DNA from: Streptomyces sp. NBC_01341
Lineage (GTDB): Bacteria > Actinomycetota > Actinomycetes > Streptomycetales > Streptomycetaceae
Length of the DNA stretch: 64,000 nucleotides
Assembly (NCBI RefSeq): GCF_035946055.1
Contig: NZ_CP108364.1
Span: 3,472,001 to 3,536,000 of the forward strand
Direction: 5' to 3'
Shown in pieces: positions 16,634 through 24,428 of this stretch; positions within the stretch are counted from its first letter, which is position 1, and the number at the start of each line of letters is the position of its first letter. Position numbers and translations under genes: made by a program. The notes under the pieces are model-generated. The model saw nothing but the letters and a program-made list of their open reading frames with translations, was not told the origin of the DNA and searched no databases.

Positions 16634-16867
16634 CACTCACAGATCAGCGGCGGCCTGGCCGAGGCCGGGATCCCGCTCCACCACGTCGTGCCGCACACGG
16701 CCGACGACACCCTCGTCCACCGCATCATGACCGACACCGAGCCGGACAGCCGTCGTGCGGGCCAGCGGCGCCTCGACCACCTCCCCGCCCACCCGCGACG
16801 CGCTTCCCCGGCTTCGACGACCGAACGGGCCGTCACATGCCGCCGGGGCGGCGCAGACGGCCGATGA
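16634..16867 (+). pseudogene. Remnant of a P-loop nucleotide kinase-like gene (TmrB-like), 5' part lost
   Basis: In the frame ending at 16867 the sequence reads GLAEAGIPLHHVVPHTADDT, then LVHRIMTDTE and QRRLDHLPAH. This resembles the C-terminal half of Streptomyces TmrB-like AAA/kinase proteins, in which a sugar- or drug-kinase fold ends with a DTLRxRI...RLDHL stretch. No Walker A, start codon or ribosome site precedes it, and it begins straight after the lyase stop. The similarity is recognised from memory, so the family assignment is tentative. Confidence 0.45.
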
Positions 16868-16879
16868 CAGAATCCGACG

Positions 16880-17779
16880 ATGACCTCATCGGTGGAAATG
16901 ATCAACGCATCGTCGGCCGGCACCTGGCAGCTCGGGGATCTGACCGTCAACAGGGTCGGCTTCGGCTCGATGCGCCTCACCCAGGACGGCACGGCGTTCG
17001 CCGACGGAGTCCCCAGCGACCGGAAGCGCGCCCTCGGCGTCCTGCGCCGGGCCGTCGAGCTCGGCGTCAACCACATCGACACGGCCGCCTTCTACTTCTC
17101 GCCGCTACGGTCCGCCAACGAGCTCATCAACAGCGCGCTGGCCCCGTACTCCGACGACCTCGTCATCACCACCAAGGTCGGCCCGGGCCGCGACCCCTCG
17201 GGCGCCTGGCTCTGGGCCACGCCGGAACAGCTGCGCGGCCAGGTCGAGGAGAACCTGCGCCAGCTCGGCCGCGATCACCTCGACGTGGTCAACCTTCGCC
17301 TCGCCCCGAGTGCGGCCCACGCATCCGTCGCCGAGCACTTCGGCGCCCTGTCCGAGCTCCGCGACGCCGGCCTCGTCCGCCACCTGGGCCTCTCCAACAC
17401 CTCACCGGAGCAGCTCGCCGAGGCACGGGCCATCGCCCCCGTCGTCTGCGTACAGAACGCGTACAGCATCGACTCCCCGGCCGATGATCACACCTTCCTG
17501 CGCCACTGCGGCGAGGAGGGCATCGCCTTCGTGCCGTTCTTCGCCATCGTCGGCAAGGGCCGCGAAGGCGGCGCCACCGGCACCGAGAGGGCCGAGGTGC
17601 ACGCCGTCGCACGCACCCACGGCGTGACGCCGGCCCAGGTCAGGCTGGCCTGGACGCTCCACCAGGGACCGCACGTCCTGGCCATCCCCGGCACCGGCAA
17701 CCCGGACCACCTCGCCGAGAACGTGGCCGCGGGCTCCCTGCGGCTCACCGCCGACGACCTGGCACTCCTCACCCCGTGA
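16880..17779 (+). CDS. Aldo/keto reductase
   Basis: A 299-residue (beta/alpha)8 oxidoreductase expected to use NADPH. The catalytic Asp and Tyr lie in NHIDTAAFY and the Lys in VITTKVG. The usual catalytic histidine strand reads DVVNLRLAPS, with no histidine at the expected place, so substrate handling may differ from classical AKRs. The C-terminal cofactor-binding motif IPGTGNPDHLAEN is present. Its stop overlaps the start of the DUF402 gene (GTGA), so the two are co-translated. Confidence 0.9.
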   Translation: MTSSVEMINASSAGTWQLGDLTVNRVGFGSMRLTQDGTAFADGVPSDRKRALGVLRRAVELGVNHIDTAAFYFSPLRSANELINSALAPYSDDLVITTKVGPGRDPSGAWLWATPEQLRGQVEENLRQLGRDHLDVVNLRLAPSAAHASVAEHFGALSELRDAGLVRHLGLSNTSPEQLAEARAIAPVVCVQNAYSIDSPADDHTFLRHCGEEGIAFVPFFAIVGKGREGGATGTERAEVHAVARTHGVTPAQVRLAWTLHQGPHVLAIPGTGNPDHLAENVAAGSLRLTADDLALLTP

Positions 17780-18408
17780 CCGGCGGGATCCTCCGCTGGA
17801 ACCTCTTCATCGGCGGCCACCTGAGCTCCTCCGTGCCCGTACGCCTCGTCGAACACACGGACGAAGGCCAGTTGCTGTGGCTGGAGACCGGTACCCCGAT
17901 GTGGCTGACGGACCTGCCCGGCGGCGCCCACCTCCGGGACATCCCGCCGGAAGAGCGGCCCGCGGGCGGATACCCGCTGAAGGCCGGCCGATGGCCCATG
18001 GGCAGCGCGCTCATCCACCAGCCGACCGCAGGCGGACACGCGGTGTTCTGGTTCTTCGGGCGACGCAGGAGGTTCCGCGGCTGGTACGTGAACCTGGAGC
18101 ACCGGAACCACCACGGCGAGGACATCGACGTCGCCGACCACGAACTGGACATCACCGTCAGCCGGTCCCACGCATGGCGATGGAAGGACGAGCGGTCGTT
18201 CGCCGAGAAGACCGGGCACCCCTCCTACTGGTCGCCGGACGAAGCCGCGGCGATACGCGCCGAGGGCGAACGCGTGGTGCGCCTCGCCGAGACGAGAACC
18301 TTCCCCTTCGACGGCTCCTGGTGCGACTTCAAGCCACCTTCGCACTGGACGATCCCGCCACGGCCGCAGCCGCCCGTACGAAGCGTTCTCGGACCTCCGG
18401 GCCCGTGA
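17776..18408 (+). CDS. DUF402 domain protein
   Basis: A 210-residue protein with the DUF402 fold seen in FomD-like phosphohydrolases and the Staphylococcus nucleoside di- and triphosphatase Ntdp. Signature stretches are WYVNLEH and the acidic metal-site segment DIDVADHELDITV; a charged WKDERSF follows. The related enzymes hydrolyse nucleotides with Mn or Mg. The substrate here is unknown. Translation is coupled to the upstream aldo/keto reductase through a 4-bp overlap. Confidence 0.85.
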   Translation: MTGGILRWNLFIGGHLSSSVPVRLVEHTDEGQLLWLETGTPMWLTDLPGGAHLRDIPPEERPAGGYPLKAGRWPMGSALIHQPTAGGHAVFWFFGRRRRFRGWYVNLEHRNHHGEDIDVADHELDITVSRSHAWRWKDERSFAEKTGHPSYWSPDEAAAIRAEGERVVRLAETRTFPFDGSWCDFKPPSHWTIPPRPQPPVRSVLGPPGP

Positions 18409-18763
18409 GGCCTTCCCCACCGCGCACCTGACGACGCGTCGGCCGGAAGCCACCGGCGCAGCCACGGCTCTCGAACAGCGCGTACGAACCCCTCGCGGCC
18501 CGTGAACGCATCGACCGCACCCGGAACCATGGCCACCGTCGTTGCTAGCGGTCACACCCCGTGATACACAGAGTAACCATGCATATGCGCGCAGATCCTG
18601 ACACGAGCCGCAGGTCAGGGCGGCCAGGCCGGTCAAACGTGCGAGATCCGGGTAAAGAGACCCCGGAAGGCGTCGTGCGATGCCGGTTTCATCAGCGAAG
18701 ATAGAGACCTACCCGCGCCGCACGGTGCGGGCTGCGAACTACCCAACAGGGGCGGTGACTTAC
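18409..18763. other. Leader and promoter region of the T4SS-like operon
   Basis: This 355-bp gap has no supported gene. It must carry the promoter for the following operon. An AT-richer patch around 18541-18590 is the best candidate, but no convincing -35/-10 pair was fixed. A short inverted repeat CCGCAC/GTGCGG lies near 18717-18731, between the putative promoter and the first gene. No known riboswitch pattern was recognised. Confidence 0.4.
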
Positions 18764-19072
18764 ATGATCCTGTCAGCGGAAAAGGGCGATATCACCACCA
18801 TCATCGGGGGAATCGCCCCGAACTGGGGGCCGTTCGGGACCCTGGGCAATGAGGCACGCATCATGATCGAGGTGGTGATGGCAGTCGCCATCCTGCTCTG
18901 CCTCGGCATCGCGATCTGGGGAGCGGCAAAACAGCGCATCGGCGCGACGGCGCTGCGCGACACCTTCAGCGCGGAGCAGGGCAAGGGCCTCATCGTGGCG
19001 GGCCTGACCGGCGTCTTCATCATCGGCTCGCTCGGCACGCTGTTCACCATCGTGTACGGGATGGCTGTCTGA
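18764..19072 (+). CDS. Small two-helix membrane protein, first gene of T4SS-like operon (VirB2-like position)
   Basis: A 102-residue protein with two transmembrane helices (about 33-54 and 75-100) joined by a polar loop containing KQRIGATALRDTFSAEQGKG. Size and topology match the small pilin-like or TcpD-like proteins that open actinobacterial T4SS-like operons, but no sequence signature proves it. The ATG follows GGGGCGGTGA at a good distance; an in-frame ATG at 18680 would add 28 residues without a ribosome site. The next gene starts 183 bp downstream in the same direction. Confidence 0.82.
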   Translation: MILSAEKGDITTIIGGIAPNWGPFGTLGNEARIMIEVVMAVAILLCLGIAIWGAAKQRIGATALRDTFSAEQGKGLIVAGLTGVFIIGSLGTLFTIVYGMAV

Positions 19073-19255
19073 CCTAACGTCAGAGCACCATCCCGGCCGT
19101 GGCCTCCCAGCCCCACCCACACCATCCGTCCGTCGTGCCCACCGGCAGAGGTTGCGTCCCCTGATGTCGAGTCACCACACCGCGCCCACGCGGAAACCAG
19201 CAGCGCTACCGTCGTACTACGCGGAACTGCAGACGGCTGAGGGGGCGTACGCGGC

Positions 19256-20125
19256 ATGAGCCAGGGCGACGAGCGCGGTTACGGCGGCAGCGAGCCGGGG
19301 GGCCGCTCGGACGACGCGTACAGCACCCTCGGCGGGACGCGGCAGACCCGCACCCGCATGCACAGAAGCGGCGAGGACCCCGACGGATACGGCCGGCGAC
19401 CCACCCGGAACTCGCGCTCCCTGGTCATGATCGTGGGCGTCGTGGTGCTGCTGATCGCGGCGATCGCGTTCGCGAACCAGGGCGGGGGCGACAACGGGGG
19501 AACCGGCAAGGCGAAGAAGCCGGACGCCGCCGGCGTGGGCCCCACGACGGCGACGGGCACCAAGCCGGTCCAGGGCAAGAACGGCACCATCGCCTACGGC
19601 TTCGCGCACGACGAGCAGGGGGCGCAGAGCGCTGCGGCGAACTATGCGGTGGCGTTGGTCTCGGCCGACATCCTCAAGCCTGACCGTCGTGCTCAGATCG
19701 TCCAGCAGATCTTCATCGCTGAGCGCGCCGGCGAACTGGACGCCAAGTTCAACCAGGCGTATGACCAGAGCTTTCTGGACAAGATCGGCCTCGATGCCGA
19801 CGGCAACGCCGCTCCCGGCCTCACATACGTCTCCCGAACCGCTCCGCTCGGTACGAAGACGGTTGCCTACTCGGATGCAACCACCACTATCGAGGTTTGG
19901 TGCACAGGCGTCTTCGGCACAGCTGGCATCGGCTCGACCAATCCAGTGAGCAACGACTGGTTCACCATGTCGCTGAAGCTCCAGTGGACAGGCGACGACT
20001 GGAAAGTCGACAGTTTCGCCCAGAAGGACGGGCCAGCCCCGGTGAATACCGACCGCACGGCTTCCAACGCTGACGAGATCGCCAGAGCGGTCGAGGAGTA
20101 CGGAGGGTTCACGTATGCCCGCTAG
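19256..20125 (+). CDS. TcpC/VirB8-like single-pass membrane protein
   Basis: A 289-residue protein with a charged cytoplasmic N-terminus, one transmembrane helix at about 56-73, a Gly/Lys linker and an external domain of about 190 residues. The external part (SAAANYAVALVSADIL ... WFTMSLKLQWTGDDWKVDS) has the pattern of an NTF2-like fold, as in VirB8 and TcpC components of conjugation machines. The fold assignment is inferred. The gene overlaps the next one by 11 bp. The central part (19620-20100) uses more A/T-ending codons than its neighbours. Confidence 0.78.
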   Translation: MSQGDERGYGGSEPGGRSDDAYSTLGGTRQTRTRMHRSGEDPDGYGRRPTRNSRSLVMIVGVVVLLIAAIAFANQGGGDNGGTGKAKKPDAAGVGPTTATGTKPVQGKNGTIAYGFAHDEQGAQSAAANYAVALVSADILKPDRRAQIVQQIFIAERAGELDAKFNQAYDQSFLDKIGLDADGNAAPGLTYVSRTAPLGTKTVAYSDATTTIEVWCTGVFGTAGIGSTNPVSNDWFTMSLKLQWTGDDWKVDSFAQKDGPAPVNTDRTASNADEIARAVEEYGGFTYAR

Positions 20126-21443
20126 TCCGCGTCCGATCCTGCGCGTCGGAGCCTGTCTGGCTGCGGTCCAGGCCTCCGTAATACTCCTTGCTGCCCGCGC
20201 TGTCGCCGCACCATCGCCGACACCCAGCCCTTCCGCGAAGGACGACTGCGACCTCATCGTCGGCCCTGCCAAGGACTACTGCGAGGGCGGAAGCGGCACC
20301 CCCAGCCGCACACCCGCCGTCACCGACGACGCCCTCGACCCCCTCTCCTCCCTCGCCCGCGGCTGCGCCGACGCCGCCGCCTACCTCGTCGGCAAGCTCA
20401 GCGAGGCCGTGGAGAGCACGGCGACCGTCGACTTCACCAACTCCACCTTCCGCACCCAGTACGCCGTGGTCTTCGCGGCCTCCACCATCCTCACCCTGGT
20501 CCTGTGGCTGTTCGCCGTGGCCAAGCGCGCCATCAGGGGCGTGCCGTTCACGACCGCGATCTCCGAAGCCGTCGGCTTCCTCTGGCTCACGGTCCTGGCC
20601 TCGGCCTTCACCCCGCTCATCCTGTACGTGGTGGTCTCGGCCACCGACGGTGTCACCGAGGTGATCTCGACCGCGACGGGCGGGCAGACCGACGTCTTCT
20701 TCGGGTCGTTCGCCGAGGCGCTCAAGAAGGGCAAGGACATCGGCGGCGGGCCGATCATGCTGATCGTCGTCTCCCTGGTCTCGATCCTCGCCGCCGGCAT
20801 CCTGTGGCTGGAGCTCGTCATCCGGGCCGCCCTGCTCTACGTGGGCGCGCTGCTCGGCGTCGTCGTGTACTCCGGGCTCGTCGACAAGAACATGTGGGGC
20901 CACGTCCGCCGCTGGGCCGGCATCATGATCGCGGTGATCATGGTGAAGCCGGTCATCGTCATCGTGCTCGGGCTCGCCGGGGCGCTCTCGGCCGACGACG
21001 GACCCAACGCGTTCTCGGCCGTCGTGTCCGGGCTCGCGATCATCCTGCTGGCCATCTTCGCCTCCGCCATGATCTACCGCTTCGTGCCCGGCTTCGGCGA
21101 CGAGATCCAGGGCGCCCGTACCAACCGCAAGCAGGCCACCGACGGCTCGCAGGCCGCCGCCCTCATCAGCTCCCCCGCCGCGCTCGTCTCGCAGGGCATC
21201 AAGACCCACAGCGGCCGGAGCGGCGGCGGCGAAGGCGGGAGCGGAGGCGGCGCGCGCCCGGCCAACCCGGTCAGCGGCGGTGTCGCCGCCCACAGCTCCC
21301 GCAACCAGGGAGGCGGAGGCGCCGCACCGTCGCCCCGCAGCGGCTCCGGACCCACCTCCGGCACACCCCACGGCAGCCGCTCCCCGCGAGGGGGCGGTTC
21401 AGGCAGCACAGGTAGCACGAGCACAGGAGGTGGAGGGCGTTGA
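20115..21443 (+). CDS. VirB6/TrbL-like polytopic membrane protein
   Basis: A 442-residue protein. A signal-like first helix is followed by a short external region with paired cysteines (DDCDLIVGPAKDYCEGG and a third Cys in ARGCADAAAYL), then about five transmembrane helices (residues about 115-335). The C-terminal 100 residues are a low-complexity Gly/Ser/Pro tail. The helix core with a long polar loop is typical of VirB6/TrbL channel subunits. It overlaps both neighbours: 11 bp with the TcpC-like gene and 4 bp (TTGA) with the next gene. Confidence 0.8.
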   Translation: MPASPRPILRVGACLAAVQASVILLAARAVAAPSPTPSPSAKDDCDLIVGPAKDYCEGGSGTPSRTPAVTDDALDPLSSLARGCADAAAYLVGKLSEAVESTATVDFTNSTFRTQYAVVFAASTILTLVLWLFAVAKRAIRGVPFTTAISEAVGFLWLTVLASAFTPLILYVVVSATDGVTEVISTATGGQTDVFFGSFAEALKKGKDIGGGPIMLIVVSLVSILAAGILWLELVIRAALLYVGALLGVVVYSGLVDKNMWGHVRRWAGIMIAVIMVKPVIVIVLGLAGALSADDGPNAFSAVVSGLAIILLAIFASAMIYRFVPGFGDEIQGARTNRKQATDGSQAAALISSPAALVSQGIKTHSGRSGGGEGGSGGGARPANPVSGGVAAHSSRNQGGGGAAPSPRSGSGPTSGTPHGSRSPRGGGSGSTGSTSTGGGGR

Positions 21444-22990
21444 CGATCCAGTCCCACACGATCGCGCCCCGCCGCACGTATCTCATCGGCCGGGCCCGGC
21501 CGAACGCGATCGTCGGCAAGAACCGCGAGACGGGCGAGATCGCGCTGATCATCGCCGGGGCGTTCCTCGGCATGATGAGCGGCCTCCTCGTCCCGGCGCT
21601 CTCCCTGCGCATCGTGTCCCTCGTGGGCTTTCCCATGCTGGCCCTGGCCGTCGTGTACGTCCCCTACAAGGGCCGCACCTTCTACAAGTGGTTCGAGATC
21701 AACCGCAGCTTCAAGCGCACCCTGCGCCGCGGTACGGCCTACCGTTCCTCCGCCATGGAGGCGGGCGTGAGGACCGACGGGCGCGAGGTCGAGATCGGGC
21801 CGCCGCCCGGCATCGGCAGGATCAGCTGGCTCGCCGCACCGTTCGGGCCCGACGAGATCGCCGTGCTGCTGCACGCGGACCGCCGTACCGTCACCGCGGC
21901 CATCGAGATCGAGGGCCCGGGCGTCGGACTCCGCGACAGCGAGGACCAGGAGGCCCTGGTCGACCGCTTCGGCACCCTGCTCAAGCACGTGGCCAACGGC
22001 GACGGTTTCGTGACGCGCCTCCAGATGCTCGCCCGCACCCTCCCCGCCGACCCCGACGCCCACGCGAAGGACGTCGCCCAGCGCGGTGACAGAACCGCAC
22101 CCGGCTGGCTGCAGGACTCCTACGACCAGCTCCAGTCGATGGTCTCCACCTCCAGCGAGCAGCACCGCGCCTACCTCGTGGCCTGCATGCACTACAGCCG
22201 CGACCTGGCCGCCGAGGCCAACGCCATGGCCCGCGCCATCCGCCCCCAGGGCGGCCGCAAGGTGGACCGCGACGCCGGGCTCGCCGTCGTCATGGCACGC
22301 GAGCTGACCGACATCTGCGCCCGGCTCGCCGAGGCGGACATCCGGGTACGCCAGCCGCTCGGGCAGAGCCGTCTGGCCTCCCTCGTCCACTCGATGTACG
22401 ACCCGGACCACCCCATCGACCACATCCAGGCCATGACCAAGCGCAATGCCTGGCCTGCCGAACTCGACGCGGTCGAGCCGACGTTCCTGCAGGCCAAGAC
22501 CCGCGAGTCCACCACCCGCGCCCCCTGGTGCCATGCCACGGCCTGGGTGAAGGAATGGCCCATGACCCCGGTCGGCGTGAACTTCCTGGCACCCCTCCTC
22601 GTCCACACACCCGACGTGATCCGCACGGTCGCCGTCTGCATGGACCTCGAACCCACCGAGATCGCCATCGAGCGGATGCTGACCGAGAAGACCAACGACG
22701 ACGCCGAGGCGAGCCGCCAGGCCAAGATGAACCGCACGGTCGACCCGCGCGACATCGCCGCCCACGGCCGGCTCGACCAGCGGGGTGAAGATCTGGCGAG
22801 CGGCGCGGCCGGGGTGAACCTCGTGGGGTACATCACCGTGTCGTCCCGGTCCCCCGAAGCCCTCGCCCGCGACAAGCGGACGATCCGGGCCTCGGCCGGC
22901 AAGTCGTATCTGAAGCTGGAGTGGTGCGACCGGGAGCACCACCGCGCCTTCGTGAACACCTTGCCGTTCGCCACCGGTATCCGTCGCTAA
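21440..22990 (+). CDS. SCO6880-family membrane protein (VirB3/PrgI plus VirB4 N-terminal-like)
   Basis: A 516-residue protein of the family known as SCO6880. Two adjacent membrane helices lie near the N-terminus (about 28-75: IALIIAGAFLGMMSGLLVPA ... MLALAVVYVPY), as in VirB3/PrgI subunits. A soluble domain without a Walker A follows and resembles the N-terminal half of VirB4 ATPases. The true ATPase is the next gene, so the two together would equal a split VirB3-VirB4. The TTG start is supported by GGAGGTGGAGGG just upstream and by the TTGA overlap with the preceding stop. Confidence 0.85.
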   Translation: MTIQSHTIAPRRTYLIGRARPNAIVGKNRETGEIALIIAGAFLGMMSGLLVPALSLRIVSLVGFPMLALAVVYVPYKGRTFYKWFEINRSFKRTLRRGTAYRSSAMEAGVRTDGREVEIGPPPGIGRISWLAAPFGPDEIAVLLHADRRTVTAAIEIEGPGVGLRDSEDQEALVDRFGTLLKHVANGDGFVTRLQMLARTLPADPDAHAKDVAQRGDRTAPGWLQDSYDQLQSMVSTSSEQHRAYLVACMHYSRDLAAEANAMARAIRPQGGRKVDRDAGLAVVMARELTDICARLAEADIRVRQPLGQSRLASLVHSMYDPDHPIDHIQAMTKRNAWPAELDAVEPTFLQAKTRESTTRAPWCHATAWVKEWPMTPVGVNFLAPLLVHTPDVIRTVAVCMDLEPTEIAIERMLTEKTNDDAEASRQAKMNRTVDPRDIAAHGRLDQRGEDLASGAAGVNLVGYITVSSRSPEALARDKRTIRASAGKSYLKLEWCDREHHRAFVNTLPFATGIRR

Positions 22991-23008
22991 CGAAAGGGCA
23001 GTCACGCC

Positions 23009-24427
23009 ATGCGAGATCCGCTGTCCGCGTTGTCGGATGCCTTCACCGGCTTCCTCTTCGGGAAGGTGGAGACGACCCGCCTGCCGGTGCGCACGTCCAC
23101 CGGTCAGGCCCAGGCCGTCTACCTGCCGACCGCCGCGCCCGGCCTCGGCGACTCCGGCGTGATCATCGGGCGTGAGGTGTATTCGGGCAAGGGCTACATC
23201 TACGACCCGTTCCAGCTGTACGGACAGCAGCTCCCCGCCCCGCACTGGCTGGTCCTCGGCGAGTCGGGCAACGGCAAGTCCGCGCTGGAGAAGACCTACG
23301 TCCTGCGTCAGCTCCGCTTCCGCGACCGCCAGGTCGTCGTCCTGGACGCCCAGGGCGAGGACGGCGTCGGCGAATGGAACCTGATCGCCGAGGAACTGGG
23401 CATCACGCCCATCCGGCTGGACCCGGCGGCGGCACTGAACGACGGGATCAGGCTCAATCCGCTCGACCCCTCGATCACCACGACGGGCCAGCTCGCCCTG
23501 CTGCGCACGATCATCGAGGTCGCCATGGGCCATGGCCTCGACGAGCGCTCGGGTTTCGCGCTCAAGGTCGCCCACGCGTACGTCAGCGACACCATCACCG
23601 CCCGCCAGCCCGTGCTGATGGACATCGTGGAGCAGCTGCGCCACCCGAAGCCCGAGTCCGCCGAGGCGATGAACGTCGACATAGACGACGTACGGGCGTG
23701 GGGCCTGGACGTCGCCCTCGTCCTGGACCGCCTCGTCGACGGTGACCTGAGGGGCATGTTCGACGGCCCGACCACGATCGGCATCGACCTCGACGCGCCC
23801 CTGATCGTCTTCGACCTCTCGCACATCGACCGCAACTCCATCGCGATGCCGATCCTCATGGCGATCGTCGGCGTCTGGCTGGAGCACACCTGGATCAGGC
23901 CCGACCGGAAGAAGCGCATCTTCCTCGTCGAAGAGGCCTGGCACATCATCAACTCCCCCTTCGTCGCCCAGCTCTTCCAGCGCCTGCTGAAGTTCGGACG
24001 CCGTCTCGGGCTGTCCTTCGTGGCGGTCGTCCACCACCTCAGTGACGTCGTCGACGGAGCCGCGGCGAAGGAAGCCGCCGCCATCCTGAAGATGGCGTCC
24101 ACCCGGACCATCTACGCCCAGAAGGCCGACGAGGCCAGAGCGACGGGCAAGGTCATCGGCCTGCCCAGATGGGCCGTGGAGATCATCCCGACGCTGACAC
24201 CCGGCATCGCCGTATGGGACGTCAACGGCAACGTCCAGGTCGTCAAGCACCTGATCACGGAGGCGGAACGCCCCCTGGTCTTCACCGACAGGGCCATGAC
24301 CGAAGGGTCCACGTCGGACCTGCTCCCCGAGGACGTGCGAGCCGCGGAGCTGGAGGCGGAGCAGCGGGCGGCCCACATCGAGTACCAGCAACGGGTCAAC
24401 GAGTCCTCCGAGTCAACGGTGGCATGA
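23009..24427 (+). CDS. VirB4/TraC-like ATPase
   Basis: A 472-residue cytoplasmic ATPase. Walker A is GESGNGKS (84-91); the Walker B-like strand is RIFLVEEAW (303-311), which carries the catalytic Glu pair typical of VirB4 proteins. A glutamine-type sensor region VVHHLSDVVDG follows, and the late motif TRTIYAQKADEARATGKVIG matches VirB4 C-terminal domains. It would power a type IV-like export channel, working with the membrane protein encoded immediately upstream. AAAGGG precedes the ATG. Only one base separates it from the next gene. Confidence 0.9.
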   Translation: MRDPLSALSDAFTGFLFGKVETTRLPVRTSTGQAQAVYLPTAAPGLGDSGVIIGREVYSGKGYIYDPFQLYGQQLPAPHWLVLGESGNGKSALEKTYVLRQLRFRDRQVVVLDAQGEDGVGEWNLIAEELGITPIRLDPAAALNDGIRLNPLDPSITTTGQLALLRTIIEVAMGHGLDERSGFALKVAHAYVSDTITARQPVLMDIVEQLRHPKPESAEAMNVDIDDVRAWGLDVALVLDRLVDGDLRGMFDGPTTIGIDLDAPLIVFDLSHIDRNSIAMPILMAIVGVWLEHTWIRPDRKKRIFLVEEAWHIINSPFVAQLFQRLLKFGRRLGLSFVAVVHHLSDVVDGAAAKEAAAILKMASTRTIYAQKADEARATGKVIGLPRWAVEIIPTLTPGIAVWDVNGNVQVVKHLITEAERPLVFTDRAMTEGSTSDLLPEDVRAAELEAEQRAAHIEYQQRVNESSESTVA

Positions 24428-24428
24428 C

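Noticed and set aside
18409..18763. Riboswitch before the T4SS-like operon
   Set aside because: Short stems exist but none of the conserved blocks of known classes could be recognised.
21074..24391. 1105-codon minus-strand open frame across the T4SS-like operon
   Set aside because: Antisense to four overlapping genes with recognisable domains; the translation has no motif and shadow-like composition.
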